Assembly: GCA_002238785.1 (NCBI GenBank)
Contig: MPNA01000019.1
Coordinates: 1 to 60,254 of the forward strand
Source of the DNA: a bacterium OM1 bin76
Lineage (GTDB): Bacteria; Actinomycetota; Acidimicrobiia; Spongiisociales; ZC4RG35
Length of the DNA stretch: 60,254 nt
Direction of reading: 5' to 3'
Positions 17,938-26,714 of the stretch are shown here, piece by piece (the first letter of the stretch is position 1; every line of letters starts with the position of its first letter). The notes under the pieces were generated by a model that saw nothing but the letters and a program-made list of their open reading frames with translations, searched no databases and had not been told where the DNA came from. A program made the translations under genes and the position numbers.

Positions 17938-19017
17938 GTGGCAGGCACCTATGGAGGGACGAAGCCAAACCCGCTACCGCCGGGAACGGCAGACTTCTAC
18001 AGTGACGGCAAGTCGATCCCTCCCCGCGAGATGCGGGAAGCAGCGCTGGACGCACCCCTTGGCGATGAACAAAAAGGTGAAGACCCGACTACGACGAAAC
18101 TATTGGAGCGGACGGCTGAGCTTCTCGGCAAGGAGGATGCGCTGTTCCTGCCGGCGGCAACGATGGCCAACGAGATCGCCATCGCGGTACTTTGCCGCCC
18201 GGGCGACGAGATCATCTGCGAAAGGTCCTCTCACATCGTCAACTTCGAGGCCGGCGGCCCCGGTGTGCTGGCCGGTGTGCAGACGCACATGGTGGACGGC
18301 GAGAATGGCATGTTCGGCCCGGAACAGGTTTCGGCTGCTCTCCGACCCAAGGGCAACCTGTACCTCCCCGAAACCGCCCTGGTGTCCGTGGAGCAGACCG
18401 CCAACATGGGAGGTGGTGCGATCTGGCCCCTGCAGCAAATGAGGGACGTGGTCAACGTCGCCGCCGAGGCCGGAATCGCAACCCACCTGGATGGTGCTCG
18501 ACTGATGAACGCGGTGGTCAAGACCGGCATATCCGCCAAGGAATACTCAGAGGGCTTCGACGCCGTCACAATCTGCTTCTCGAAGGGTCTTGGCAGTCCC
18601 TTTGGCGCCGCACTCGCCGGATCCGAGGAGTTCATCCAGCGGGCCTGGCGACTCAGACAACTCATCGGAGGAGGATTGCGACAGTCCGGATTCATGGGAG
18701 CCCTTTGCCTGTATGCCCTGGACCACTATGTGGACCGACTGGCAGACGATCATGAACGCGCCACCCAGATAGCATCATTCCTGGAAGGCTTGGAACTGGT
18801 GGATACCGTCCTGCCGGCTGACACCAATATCGTGATTTTCACCATTTCCCCTCAAGGTCCGACTGCAGCCCAGGTGGTCGCCGAGATGCTCTCCCGAGGC
18901 TTCGCAATTGGCGCCTTCGGCGAGAGGCGGATCCGAATCGTGACCCACCTCGAAGTCGACCAGGACGACACCGACCGCCTGTGCGGAGAACTGGGAAACC
19001 TCCTCACTTCCCACTGA
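17938..19017 (+). CDS. Threonine-aldolase family PLP enzyme, copy 1
   Basis: A 359-residue fold-type I PLP enzyme of the beta-eliminating lyase/low-specificity L-threonine aldolase family. The Schiff-base lysine is K216 in CFSKGLGSP, the PLP-ring Asp is D185 in THLDGAR, and the stacking His is in ERSSHI near residue 99. The GTG at 17938 (VAGTYGG) has GAAGGA upstream and aligns exactly with MAGTFGG of the second copy, so the longer frame beginning at 17860 is rejected. The enzyme would cleave beta-hydroxy amino acids to glycine and an aldehyde. Copy 2 follows in tandem. Confidence 0.93.
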   Translation: MAGTYGGTKPNPLPPGTADFYSDGKSIPPREMREAALDAPLGDEQKGEDPTTTKLLERTAELLGKEDALFLPAATMANEIAIAVLCRPGDEIICERSSHIVNFEAGGPGVLAGVQTHMVDGENGMFGPEQVSAALRPKGNLYLPETALVSVEQTANMGGGAIWPLQQMRDVVNVAAEAGIATHLDGARLMNAVVKTGISAKEYSEGFDAVTICFSKGLGSPFGAALAGSEEFIQRAWRLRQLIGGGLRQSGFMGALCLYALDHYVDRLADDHERATQIASFLEGLELVDTVLPADTNIVIFTISPQGPTAAQVVAEMLSRGFAIGAFGERRIRIVTHLEVDQDDTDRLCGELGNLLTSH

Positions 19018-19051
19018 CGAGGACGGGCTCACAGCAGGCTCGGCGCCGTGG

Positions 19052-19077
19052 AACACCGCGTGCACACCCGCGGTGTT
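19052..19077 (+). terminator. Hairpin between the two threonine-aldolase genes
   Basis: aacaccgcg (19052-19060) and cgcggtgtt (19069-19077) form a perfect 9-bp stem with an 8-nt loop, 35 bp after the first aldolase stop. No T-run follows, so it is either an intrinsic-like terminator of the kind common in high-GC genomes or a processing/attenuation hairpin. It implies that the two paralogues need not be expressed at the same level. Confidence 0.5.
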
Positions 19078-19210
19078 GTGCCCTCCGCGGCATCGATTCC
19101 TGCGACAATGCCCGCATCGATCCTCTCCGAGACCGGTCAGGGCGCCCAAACCGGTAAAATGCAATTGGCACGATTGTGAGGGTGAGGGGGCTTCGAGAAA
19201 GGAAGCAGAA

Positions 19211-20290
19211 ATGGCAGGTACCTTCGGAGGTAAGAAAGCAGGAGCGTTGCCACCGGGTGTCGCCGATTTCTACAGCGACACCAAATCCATGCCTTCCCGC
19301 CAGATGCGGGAAGCCGCCATGGACGCACCGATGGGCGACGAGCAAAAGGGTGAAGACCCGACCACGACCAAGCTTTTGGAGCGGACGGCTGAGCTTCTCG
19401 GCAAGGAAGACGCCCTGTTCATGCCCTCGGCGACCATGGCCAACGAGATCGCGGTGGCGGTTCATTGCCGCCCGGGCGACGAAATGATATGTGAAAGGGC
19501 CTCGCACATAGTCAACTACGAGGGCGGCGGCCCCGGTCTGCTGGGGGGAGTGCAGACTCACATGGTGGACGGCAACAACGGCATGTTCAGCTCCGAGCAA
19601 CTGAAGGGTGCTCTGCGACCCAAGGGAAACTTATACATTCCGGAGACCTCATTGGTGACCGTTGAGCAGACCGCCAACTTCGGGGGTGGTGCAGTCTGGC
19701 CGCTGAAGCAGTTGAGAGAGGTGGCCGCAGTGGCTGCCGAAGCCGGAATTGCGACCCACATGGACGGGGCTCGCATCATGAACGCGGTGGTCAAAACCGA
19801 GATATCGGCAGAGGATTATGCCCAGGGCTACGATTCCGTCACCATCTGTTTCACCAAGGGCCTCGGCTGTCCATTTGGCGCCCTGCTCGTCGGATCCGAG
19901 GAGTTCATCCAGCGCGCCTGGCGCTTCAGGCAACTCCTGGGAGGAGGATTGCGACAGTCCGGATTCATGGCGGCCCTCTGCCTGTATGCCCTCGACAACA
20001 ACGTGGAGCGACTGGCTGACGACCATCGACACGCCGCCCAGATCGCCTCGACACTGGAAGATCTGCCGTTGGTGGAGCACGTCCTGCCGGCAGACACCAA
20101 CATTGTGATCTTCGACATCTCCCTTGATGGCCCCACCGCCGCTGATTTGGCCAACCAGTTACTCCAGCAGGATTGCCTGGTTGGAGCCTTCGGGGAGAGG
20201 CGGATCCGAATCGTGACCCACATCGGAGTGGATCAGGAAGACACCGACCGTCTCTGCGATGAACTAAAGAATCTGTTGACCTCCCGCTGA
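19211..20290 (+). CDS. Threonine-aldolase family PLP enzyme, copy 2
   Basis: A 359-residue paralogue of the preceding gene, collinear without gaps. It retains K216 (CFTKGLGCP), the Asp in THMDGAR and the ERASHI block. ATG 19211 begins MAGTFGGKKAG and follows an AAGGAAG element. Long blocks such as GDEQKGEDPTTTKLLERTAE are identical in both copies, so this is a tandem duplication. The changes cluster near the substrate entrance and C-terminus (for example QDCLVGAFGERR versus RGFAIGAFGERR), so the copies may differ in aldehyde or amino acid preference. Confidence 0.93.
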   Translation: MAGTFGGKKAGALPPGVADFYSDTKSMPSRQMREAAMDAPMGDEQKGEDPTTTKLLERTAELLGKEDALFMPSATMANEIAVAVHCRPGDEMICERASHIVNYEGGGPGLLGGVQTHMVDGNNGMFSSEQLKGALRPKGNLYIPETSLVTVEQTANFGGGAVWPLKQLREVAAVAAEAGIATHMDGARIMNAVVKTEISAEDYAQGYDSVTICFTKGLGCPFGALLVGSEEFIQRAWRFRQLLGGGLRQSGFMAALCLYALDNNVERLADDHRHAAQIASTLEDLPLVEHVLPADTNIVIFDISLDGPTAADLANQLLQQDCLVGAFGERRIRIVTHIGVDQEDTDRLCDELKNLLTSR

Positions 20291-20377
20291 CAAGACATGC
20301 CCAGGGCGGTTCGCCGCCGCAGCCACGGGGTCATTCCCACCAGGCAACTTCCCCGCCGATCCCGGATCCTCCCACTC

Positions 20378-21583
20378 TCAAGGGCCCGTCGGTAGCCGGG
20401 CGTCGATGGCGGGACTCCCGCTTCGCCTCCCCAGCCAGCCCCCAACTCCCAGGACCATTGCGGTAGCTGCCAACGGCAACCCCAGGACCGGAATCTGAAG
20501 CACCAACAGATACACAACCGCACCCACCAGATACGCCACGGCCGTGTCCCACCGGCGGCCCAGGACTGTGCCGATGGCGCGTCCCGTAGCCACCGCCACC
20601 GGTATGTGGGAGACAAGCAACGCCAGCAACCACGCTCCCGCCGCAATGGTCAGGAAAGGAACTCCACCTATCAGCAACGGCCCCCAGATGTAGAGGGGAA
20701 GCCAAACCACGACCATCAACATTGCCGCCAGACCGACCAGAGGTGACACGGCGAGGATCAGGCCCTTGCCGAGACTGCGCCAGGGTGTCCTGACCGCCCG
20801 GTCGGCGGCCGCCTCGACCAGCGAGGACGCCAGGCGCACCACGACCAACCCTGCGACCAGCACCAGCAGCGACATGAACAGAACGGCCATCAAACGAAAA
20901 CCGCGGATGCGGATGTTGGGTGGAAGCGCTCGACGGTTGACCGACGACCCTTTCACATTGCCCTCCAGGTACTCCTGCCCCCACAGGTGGGCAGCCTGGT
21001 AGTCCATATCCCCCAGCACCGACAACCGCTGCTCCGCATGGAGCCGATTCGCCCGGATCTCCACATCTCCTCCGATCTCCCCGCCCAGGTCCAAGGACCG
21101 GAACAGACCTCTCAAATCCCTCCCGACCGTGCCCCCTGCACTACCCGACCAGGCAGCGCCCAGGATGTCTCTTCCCACTGCTCCATCCACCCTGAGGTCC
21201 AAGGTTCCCACCACCACGTCACCTCCCACCTGGCCGGTGACGGTCACATCCGCTGCCGCACCAACCACCGACCCTCCCACCTCACCTTCGATCACCAGCC
21301 GCGAGGCCAGGGCAGTAACCGAACCGGTCACCACTCCTTCCACCAACAGGCGGTCTGTGGCCACCGCAACCAGGTCCCCCTCCACGCGGCCTGATATGCG
21401 GACCTCGTTCCCCACCGCGTACAGATCCTCGGAGACCACCTCGTCTTCAACAATCCACACCAGGTCCGACTCGGCCACAGAAGCGGCGGCGGGCGGCGCC
21501 GCCCCAATCACCACCAAGACCACCAAGCCGGTCATCCACACCCATCGGAGACGCCCTCCGGTGTATCGGTACCCTGCTGGCAT
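20378..21583 (-). CDS. Beta-helical polymer-forming domain protein with C-terminal TM bundle
   Basis: A 401-residue membrane protein. A signal or anchor segment spans residues about 14-35 and ends AAPPAAAS. From about 45 to 185 it has short repeated strands of the pattern VxGxVxGDxxV (ISGRVEGDLV, VEGVVTGSVTALA, IEGEVGGSVVGA, VTGQVGGDVVVG), as in bactofilin-like polymer-forming domains. After residue about 225 come four to five hydrophobic segments. I chose ATG 21583, at the hydrophobic start, over a longer 5' frame that overlaps the divergent LLM gene. The role is probably structural at the envelope; no enzymatic motif is visible. Confidence 0.8.
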   Translation of the reverse strand: MPAGYRYTGGRLRWVWMTGLVVLVVIGAAPPAAASVAESDLVWIVEDEVVSEDLYAVGNEVRISGRVEGDLVAVATDRLLVEGVVTGSVTALASRLVIEGEVGGSVVGAAADVTVTGQVGGDVVVGTLDLRVDGAVGRDILGAAWSGSAGGTVGRDLRGLFRSLDLGGEIGGDVEIRANRLHAEQRLSVLGDMDYQAAHLWGQEYLEGNVKGSSVNRRALPPNIRIRGFRLMAVLFMSLLVLVAGLVVVRLASSLVEAAADRAVRTPWRSLGKGLILAVSPLVGLAAMLMVVVWLPLYIWGPLLIGGVPFLTIAAGAWLLALLVSHIPVAVATGRAIGTVLGRRWDTAVAYLVGAVVYLLVLQIPVLGLPLAATAMVLGVGGWLGRRSGSPAIDARLPTGP

Positions 21584-21635
21584 TGCAGTCAATCTACTCC
21601 GGCCATCCGGGGGGGTCTGAAGGTAATCTGGCAGG

Positions 21636-22586
21636 ATGCCTCCCCCAAGTCCCAGCGCCATATCCATCGGGATGGTCGTCCAACCCGATGAAACGCACAC
21701 CACCCTGGAAATGATCGGAATGGCTGATCGTGCCCGAGTCGACACCGTGTGGCTGACGGCCGGCCGGCTTCGACCGGACGCCCTCACAATTCTGGCAGCC
21801 GCCACCCAGACAACTACTCGGGTTCGATTGGGGACCGCAGTGATTCCGATCTGGCCCCGCCACCCCTTAGCCCTGGCGCAGCAGGTCAGGGCGCTGGAAT
21901 CTCTGGCCCCCGGACGGATACGCCTGGGGGTGGGCCCCAGCACCGCGGCCGCCATGTCTCCCTACGGCGCCGGTTTCCGCCGTCCCCTCAGCCACCTGTG
22001 GGAGTATGTGACTGTCCTGCGCACCCTGTTCGAAACGGGCAGGGTGGATTATCGAGGAGAATTCCTGAGGGCAAAGGGAAGGATTCCCGCACCTCTCCCA
22101 ACTCCGGTGCTCGCCTCGGCGCTCGGAGAAGGCGCCTTCCGCTTCTGCGGAGAGGTCACAGACGGGGCCATCACTTGGGTGTGCCCTCCCCGCTATGTGA
22201 AGGACACGGGCCTGCCGGCCCTGGAGAGCGGCGCAGCGTCGGTGGATCGGGACCCTCCCCCGGTAGTTTTGTGTGTCCCCACCCTGGCCAGCCAAGATGC
22301 CCATGCTGTGAAGCAAGCCGCCCAGCAGTACGTCTCCATGTACACACGATTCCAGTATTACCGGGAGATGTTCCAAAAGGCCGGGCACCCGCCTGCAGAC
22401 GGGCCGATCTCCGAGGCGCTGGTGAGAGAACTGGTGGTTCATGGCTCGGTGGAGGAAGTGGCCACCCGGCTTCGAGAATTGGCTTCTTGGAGCGAAGTCA
22501 TGGTCTTCCCCCTCACGGGGGGTCTCACCGACCGAGAGGGATGGGACCTCTGTCTAGAAGCCGTCAACCTGGCAGGTCAGAAGTGA
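21636..22586 (+). CDS. LLM-class F420-dependent-type oxidoreductase
   Basis: A 316-residue luciferase-like (bacterial TIM barrel) protein. Features are RVRLGTAVIPIWPRHPLALAQQ, which includes the non-prolyl peptide-bulge region of F420-dependent members, LAPGRIRLGVG, and the C-terminal GSVEEVATRLREL. No FMN-specific features could be assigned with certainty, so F420 is the likely cofactor given the actinobacterial context. The gene ends at 22586, overlapping a possible GTG start of the amidase, so the two are co-expressed. The pair could oxidise and then hydrolyse a nitrogenous compound (inference). Confidence 0.9.
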   Translation: MPPPSPSAISIGMVVQPDETHTTLEMIGMADRARVDTVWLTAGRLRPDALTILAAATQTTTRVRLGTAVIPIWPRHPLALAQQVRALESLAPGRIRLGVGPSTAAAMSPYGAGFRRPLSHLWEYVTVLRTLFETGRVDYRGEFLRAKGRIPAPLPTPVLASALGEGAFRFCGEVTDGAITWVCPPRYVKDTGLPALESGAASVDRDPPPVVLCVPTLASQDAHAVKQAAQQYVSMYTRFQYYREMFQKAGHPPADGPISEALVRELVVHGSVEEVATRLRELASWSEVMVFPLTGGLTDREGWDLCLEAVNLAGQK

Positions 22587-22588
22587 CG

Positions 22589-24019
22589 ATGGGCGCCGAG
22601 TACCTGCGTTACGACGGGATGGGACTGGCCGAGTTGGTCGCCGGCGGGCAAGTCCATCCCACCGAACTGCTGGAGGAGGCTCTCCGCCGGGCCGAGTTAG
22701 TTGATCCAGTGCTGGGCGCCATGGTGCTGAACATGGAAGACCAGGCGCGTCGCCAGGTCGCCGAGGGAAGAACTCAAGGACCTTTTGGGGGGACCCCCTT
22801 CGCGCTCAAAGACCTGCGCGCCCAGTATCCCCGAACCCCGACCACCTCGGGGAGTCGGTTCTTCTCAGGATCGGTGGCCGACTACCCCACCGAGACTGTC
22901 CGGCGGCACCTGGCGGCGGGATTGGTGATCTTCGGAAAGACCAAAACTCCCGAATTGGGATGCAATCTCGCCACCGAACCACGATTCGGAGGCCCGACCC
23001 GCAATCCCTGGGACACCTCCCTGATCCCCGGAGGTTCGAGTGGCGGAGCGGCGGCGCTGGTGGCCGCTCGGGTCCTTCCCCTGGCCCACGCCACCGACGG
23101 CGGGGGGTCAATCCGGATTCCGGCCAGTTGTTGCGGACTGTTCGGGCTCAAGCCCACCCGGGGCCGCAACCCCGCCGGACCGGACCAGGGAGAGGGCTGG
23201 GGAGGTTTGAGCGTGGAACACGCCGTCACCCTCTCGGTTCGGGACTCGGCGCTGCTGCTGGACCTCACCGCAGGCCCCGATCCCGGCGCCCCGTATTACC
23301 CGCCGCCTCCGCAAGGCTCCTTTCTCTCCAGTGTCGGGGCCGACCCGGGCAGGCTGAGAATCGGGTACTCCCTTCACACCCCCCGCGGTCACCAGTTGCA
23401 TCCTGATTGCAGACGGGCGGTCGAGGAAACTGCCTCACTATGCGAGAAGATGGGGCACATCGTCGAAGAAGCATCCCCAAGTTGGAGCCTGATCGAAGCA
23501 GGTGTGGCCTACACCACGGTCGTCAACTCAAACGTGGCCCGAACCGTCGCGGACCGCGCCCGGGAACTGGGCAGGCGCCCCGGACCCGAGGACCTGGAAG
23601 CAGGGATCAGAGAACGGGTCGAGCATGGCAACCGGACCGATGCCATCGGATACCTGGAGGCCCTGGCCACCATTCACCGGGTGGGAAGGGAGGTCTCCGA
23701 CTTCTTCTCGACCCGGCATGTGTGGCTCACTCCCACCGCCGCCTCACCTCCCCCGCCGCTGGGCACCTTCGACACCGACTCGGAGGACACCGACGGCTTC
23801 CGTTCCCTGATCGGCCGGTTCAGCCCGTTTTGTTCGGTGGCCAACATGACCGGACAGCCCGCCATGTCGGTGCCGCTTCACCAGACGTCCACCGGAGTGC
23901 CGGTGGGGGTCCACTTTCTGGGACGTTACGGTGACGAAACCACCCTTTTGATGCTGGCTGCCCAACTGGAGGAAGCCCGGCCCTGGTTCAACCGGCGACC
24001 CGCCCTGGCGGACGTGTAG
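22589..24019 (+). CDS. Amidase-signature family hydrolase
   Basis: A 476-residue amidase with the Ser-cisSer-Lys triad: the Lys in FALKDLRA near residue 70, the cis-Ser in [15 protein letters not shown] and the nucleophile in [15 protein letters not shown]. This is a canonical AS domain, with the [11 protein letters not shown] strand following. I chose ATG 22589, three bases after the LLM stop; GTG 22583 overlapping that stop is an alternative. It hydrolyses an aliphatic or aryl amide, which fits a two-step pathway with the LLM enzyme. It could also be a GatA-like paralogue, but no gatB or gatC lies nearby. Confidence 0.93.
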   Translation: MGAEYLRYDGMGLAELVAGGQVHPTELLEEALRRAELVDPVLGAMVLNMEDQARRQVAEGRTQGPFGGTPFALKDLRAQYPRTPTTSGSRFFSGSVADYPTETVRRHLAAGLVIFGKTKTPELGCNLATEPRFGGPTRNPWDTSLIPGGSSGGAAALVAARVLPLAHATDGGGSIRIPASCCGLFGLKPTRGRNPAGPDQGEGWGGLSVEHAVTLSVRDSALLLDLTAGPDPGAPYYPPPPQGSFLSSVGADPGRLRIGYSLHTPRGHQLHPDCRRAVEETASLCEKMGHIVEEASPSWSLIEAGVAYTTVVNSNVARTVADRARELGRRPGPEDLEAGIRERVEHGNRTDAIGYLEALATIHRVGREVSDFFSTRHVWLTPTAASPPPPLGTFDTDSEDTDGFRSLIGRFSPFCSVANMTGQPAMSVPLHQTSTGVPVGVHFLGRYGDETTLLMLAAQLEEARPWFNRRPALADV

Positions 24020-24043
24020 TCATCTCCAACCCCGGTTGAGGGA

Positions 24044-24652
24044 TCAGTCACCCCAGTAGCGTTCCTCGGCCCAGGGGTCTCCCCGCATGTGATAGCCGTT
24101 CCTCTCCCAGAACCCCGGTTGATCGGCATCGATGAACCGAAGACCGCGAACCCACTTGGCAGACTTCCAAAAGTACAGGTGCGGAACCACCAGTCTCATC
24201 GGCCAACCGTGATCCGGCGCCAAGGGCTTCCCATCATATTTGGTGGCAAAGAGGTTCTGCGGCCTGGAAAAGTCCTCCAGCGACAGGTTGGAGGTGAAGC
24301 CGTGCTCGGCCTGCACCAGCACGTGGGTGGCCTCGGGCAGCAGTTCCAACTGCGAGAGCACGTCGGCAACGGCAATCCCTTCCCACCGGGTGTCGAACTT
24401 CGACCACTTGGTGACGCAGTGGATGTCACAAACCTGCTCGGCGCGCGGTAGCGATGTCATCTCCTCAAAAGACCAGGTGACCGGGGTCTTGACCAGGCCT
24501 TCCACTTTGAAGTCCCACTTTTCCAGCTTGACCTTGGGTGTGTAACCCACATGCAGCACCGGAAACCGCTTGGTGTTGTACTGACCGGGAGGAAGCCGGG
24601 AAGGGTCGACCCCTTCCGGTAACGACTTGCGAAGGCGGGACATAACGCTCAT
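24044..24652 (-). CDS. Sulfite-oxidase-like molybdopterin oxidoreductase
   Basis: About 202 residues with an oxidoreductase molybdopterin-binding domain of the YedY/sulfite-oxidase type. The family opening LPPGQYNTKRFPVLHVG, the conserved block VCDIHCVTKWSKFDTRWEGI carrying the molybdenum-ligand Cys, and DHGWPMRLVVPHLYFWKSAKWVRGL are all present. No twin-arginine signal or membrane segment is visible, so it is probably cytoplasmic. ATG 24652 or 24643 suits the family; the frame continues open to 24727. The 3' end converges on the amidase. The electron partner is unknown. Confidence 0.88.
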   Translation of the reverse strand: MSVMSRLRKSLPEGVDPSRLPPGQYNTKRFPVLHVGYTPKVKLEKWDFKVEGLVKTPVTWSFEEMTSLPRAEQVCDIHCVTKWSKFDTRWEGIAVADVLSQLELLPEATHVLVQAEHGFTSNLSLEDFSRPQNLFATKYDGKPLAPDHGWPMRLVVPHLYFWKSAKWVRGLRFIDADQPGFWERNGYHMRGDPWAEERYWGD

Positions 24653-24831
24653 ACCGAAGATGCTACCCCATTGGGGCGATACGGGGAACGGTTCACGGTG
24701 ATCGCTCTTGGGGGTCACCGGGACCAACGGACCCGGTCCGGTTGGTCAGTCCAGGAACCGTTTGCTAGCCGTCAATCATCCCGGATGCTTGCGGTTCAGA
24801 GCAGCGATCAGGCGTCCGAATGGAGTGGCGG

Positions 24832-25770
24832 CTAATCGGAACAGCCATAGCGTCCCAGCACTGCGGCGGCCAGTGTGGCCAACTCCCTGCGAGCAGCGCT
24901 GCCTTCCACGATGTGGATATTGGGGCCGAGTCGCAGCGCCAAGCGGGCAGCCACCCGGGGATCACGGGTATAGAACTCGGCGGTGGCGACCCCTTCGGGG
25001 TCCTCGGAGAGTACCTGCATGGAGTAATGCTCGGTGATCCACCGCGCCGGAGGCCGGATCAGAAATACCACCCGATGGTCGTTGGGTCCCCGGCGGTAGG
25101 TGGTGGGCGGAGGGGGAACCCGCCGCGGCGGCCGGAAGCCCTCCCCGGTTGGTTTGGCCCGCTGGATACCGTCCACCCGGTACCGACGAGGCTCTCCCTT
25201 GGTCCGGCTGAATCCCCACAGGTACCAGGTACCCATCCATTGGTACACCTGCCACGGTTCCACCTCTCGATCAGAGATCTCCCCCTTGTCGGTGGACCGG
25301 TACCGTAGCCGGACCACCCGACGGTCGGTGGCCCACTCTCGAAGTTGGTTCACCCAAGGGGCCCGGGCGGCCGAAAAGATGCGAAGCGCCTTGGCAGCAT
25401 TGGGGATCATGGCCTTCTCCAGTTTCTCCACCGCCGACGCCAGATCCGATGCTTCCGGGTTCATCTCCAAGGCGGCTTTGGCGGCCACCAGGCAACCCAA
25501 TGCCTCAAAGGGGAGGAACCCAGGGGTGGCCGGAAACTCCGGCGCTTCCATGACCTTAACATGCTCTCCGGTTATCTCCACCGAGAAACGCTGCTCGGGA
25601 CTGACGAAGAAGTCGACTTCGTTGAGCGCCTCCATGTCCTTCACAAGTTGCTCCGGCTTGATCGCAAAACGCCGCTCCATCTCCCTGATGGGCACCACTC
25701 TCTCCTTTATGAGCCAGGGGATCACCATCAACAGCCGACCGAGTCCTCCCAAAGGCTGCGCGTAGGTCAC
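24832..25770 (-). CDS. pafC: WYL-domain transcriptional regulator PafC
   Basis: A 312-residue protein with an N-terminal winged-helix region, a WYL domain in the centre (VVRLRYRSTDKGEISDREVEPWQV) and a C-terminal WCX extension. It is the second of a tandem pair of such proteins directly downstream of pafA, the standard pafBC arrangement. The GTG at 25770 overlaps the pafB stop in the string GTGA, so I prefer it to the upstream frame start at 25803. In mycobacteria PafB and PafC act as a heterodimeric activator of the LexA/RecA-independent DNA-damage response; a similar role is inferred here. Confidence 0.92.
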   Translation of the reverse strand: MTYAQPLGGLGRLLMVIPWLIKERVVPIREMERRFAIKPEQLVKDMEALNEVDFFVSPEQRFSVEITGEHVKVMEAPEFPATPGFLPFEALGCLVAAKAALEMNPEASDLASAVEKLEKAMIPNAAKALRIFSAARAPWVNQLREWATDRRVVRLRYRSTDKGEISDREVEPWQVYQWMGTWYLWGFSRTKGEPRRYRVDGIQRAKPTGEGFRPPRRVPPPPTTYRRGPNDHRVVFLIRPPARWITEHYSMQVLSEDPEGVATAEFYTRDPRVAARLALRLGPNIHIVEGSAARRELATLAAAVLGRYGCSD

Positions 25771-26702
25771 TTCTGCTCTCCTCCCAAGGATTGCATCACC
25801 CACTCCACCATGGCTCGGCGCATGGAGTCAGGCCCCACTATCTCCCCGTCTGCGACGAAGTCCAGCATCCAGAAGAAGAACGCCGCCCGGTTGGTAACTG
25901 CAGTAACCACGGTCAGCGAACCGTCATCCTCCTCCTTGATGCCGACCGAGGAGGGAAGGCGGGGTCGCACATACCAGGCTGCCTCAGCGTCGAATCGAAC
26001 CGTGGTCTCGATGGCTTCCTCCTCCCCGAACTCCCACGGTTCGGCGGTGAGAATGTTCGGCCCCTCGGATGAGAGTGCCAGGTCATACATGTCCTCTCGG
26101 GGGGAAACGTACAGGCCGCTCAGCCGATCGATCCTGAATGTCTTCACGACCTGTTCTTCTCGCGCCTGCAGGTACCACTGACCGCTGCGGTTGACAATCC
26201 GCAGTGGTTCCACCTGTTTTCGTCGGCTTCCCTTGTAGTCGAAGAAGATGTGGGAGCGCGACTGAACAGCCCCCAGGAGATCATGAACCTTTTCGGTCTC
26301 CAGGTCACCCATGTCGACGTTCATCGCCGCCATTCCTCCCGGTAGCCCGGCTCCCAGCTTGACCAGCGTCCGATCAACGGAAAGGGCCCCACCCAGCTTC
26401 ACCATCGCAACCGACACCGCCAATGCCATCCGTTCGGAGTCCGACAGTTGCATCTCCCCCAGGGCGTTGTTGGGCTGGGCCAGGGTGTAGGTGGCGGGCC
26501 CTTCATCCAGCTGACTGGTCTGGATGTCGAAACCCACCTGTCGCAGCGTCTTCTTGTCTCTCTCAAAGGTCCGGCGGGCAGTCTCCGGATTGGCGTAGTT
26601 CCGGTAGGGGACCATCCTCCTGAATATCTCCTCCCGGGTGAATCTGTGCTTACTCGACCAGAGCAGACAGAGCAGATTGAGAAGCCGTTCCCTCTTCCTC
26701 AC
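25767..26702 (-). CDS. pafB: WYL-domain transcriptional regulator PafB
   Basis: A 311-residue regulator beginning MRKRERLLNLLCLLW, a typical PafB winged-helix start. The N-terminal HTH covers about residues 1-65 (FTREEIFRRMVPY, followed by FERDKKTLRQVGF). The WYL domain follows at about 135-215, with IFFDYKGSRRKQVEPLRIVNRSGQWYLQA. GTG 26702 has GGAGGATT just upstream and lies 12 bp after pafA; the end overlaps pafC by 4 bp. It is expected to form a heterodimer with PafC and respond to DNA damage through its WYL ligand pocket. Confidence 0.93.
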   Translation of the reverse strand: MRKRERLLNLLCLLWSSKHRFTREEIFRRMVPYRNYANPETARRTFERDKKTLRQVGFDIQTSQLDEGPATYTLAQPNNALGEMQLSDSERMALAVSVAMVKLGGALSVDRTLVKLGAGLPGGMAAMNVDMGDLETEKVHDLLGAVQSRSHIFFDYKGSRRKQVEPLRIVNRSGQWYLQAREEQVVKTFRIDRLSGLYVSPREDMYDLALSSEGPNILTAEPWEFGEEEAIETTVRFDAEAAWYVRPRLPSSVGIKEEDDGSLTVVTAVTNRAAFFFWMLDFVADGEIVGPDSMRRAMVEWVMQSLGGEQK

Positions 26703-26714
26703 AATCCTCCCTCC

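Noticed and set aside
21749-22588. Long N-terminal extension of the amidase frame across the LLM gene
   Set aside because: The extension is low-complexity shadow sequence of the LLM gene; the amidase family starts at ATG 22589.
22589-24019. GatA subunit of the tRNA amidotransferase
   Set aside because: There are no gatB/gatC neighbours and it is coupled to an oxidoreductase; a general amidase is more likely.
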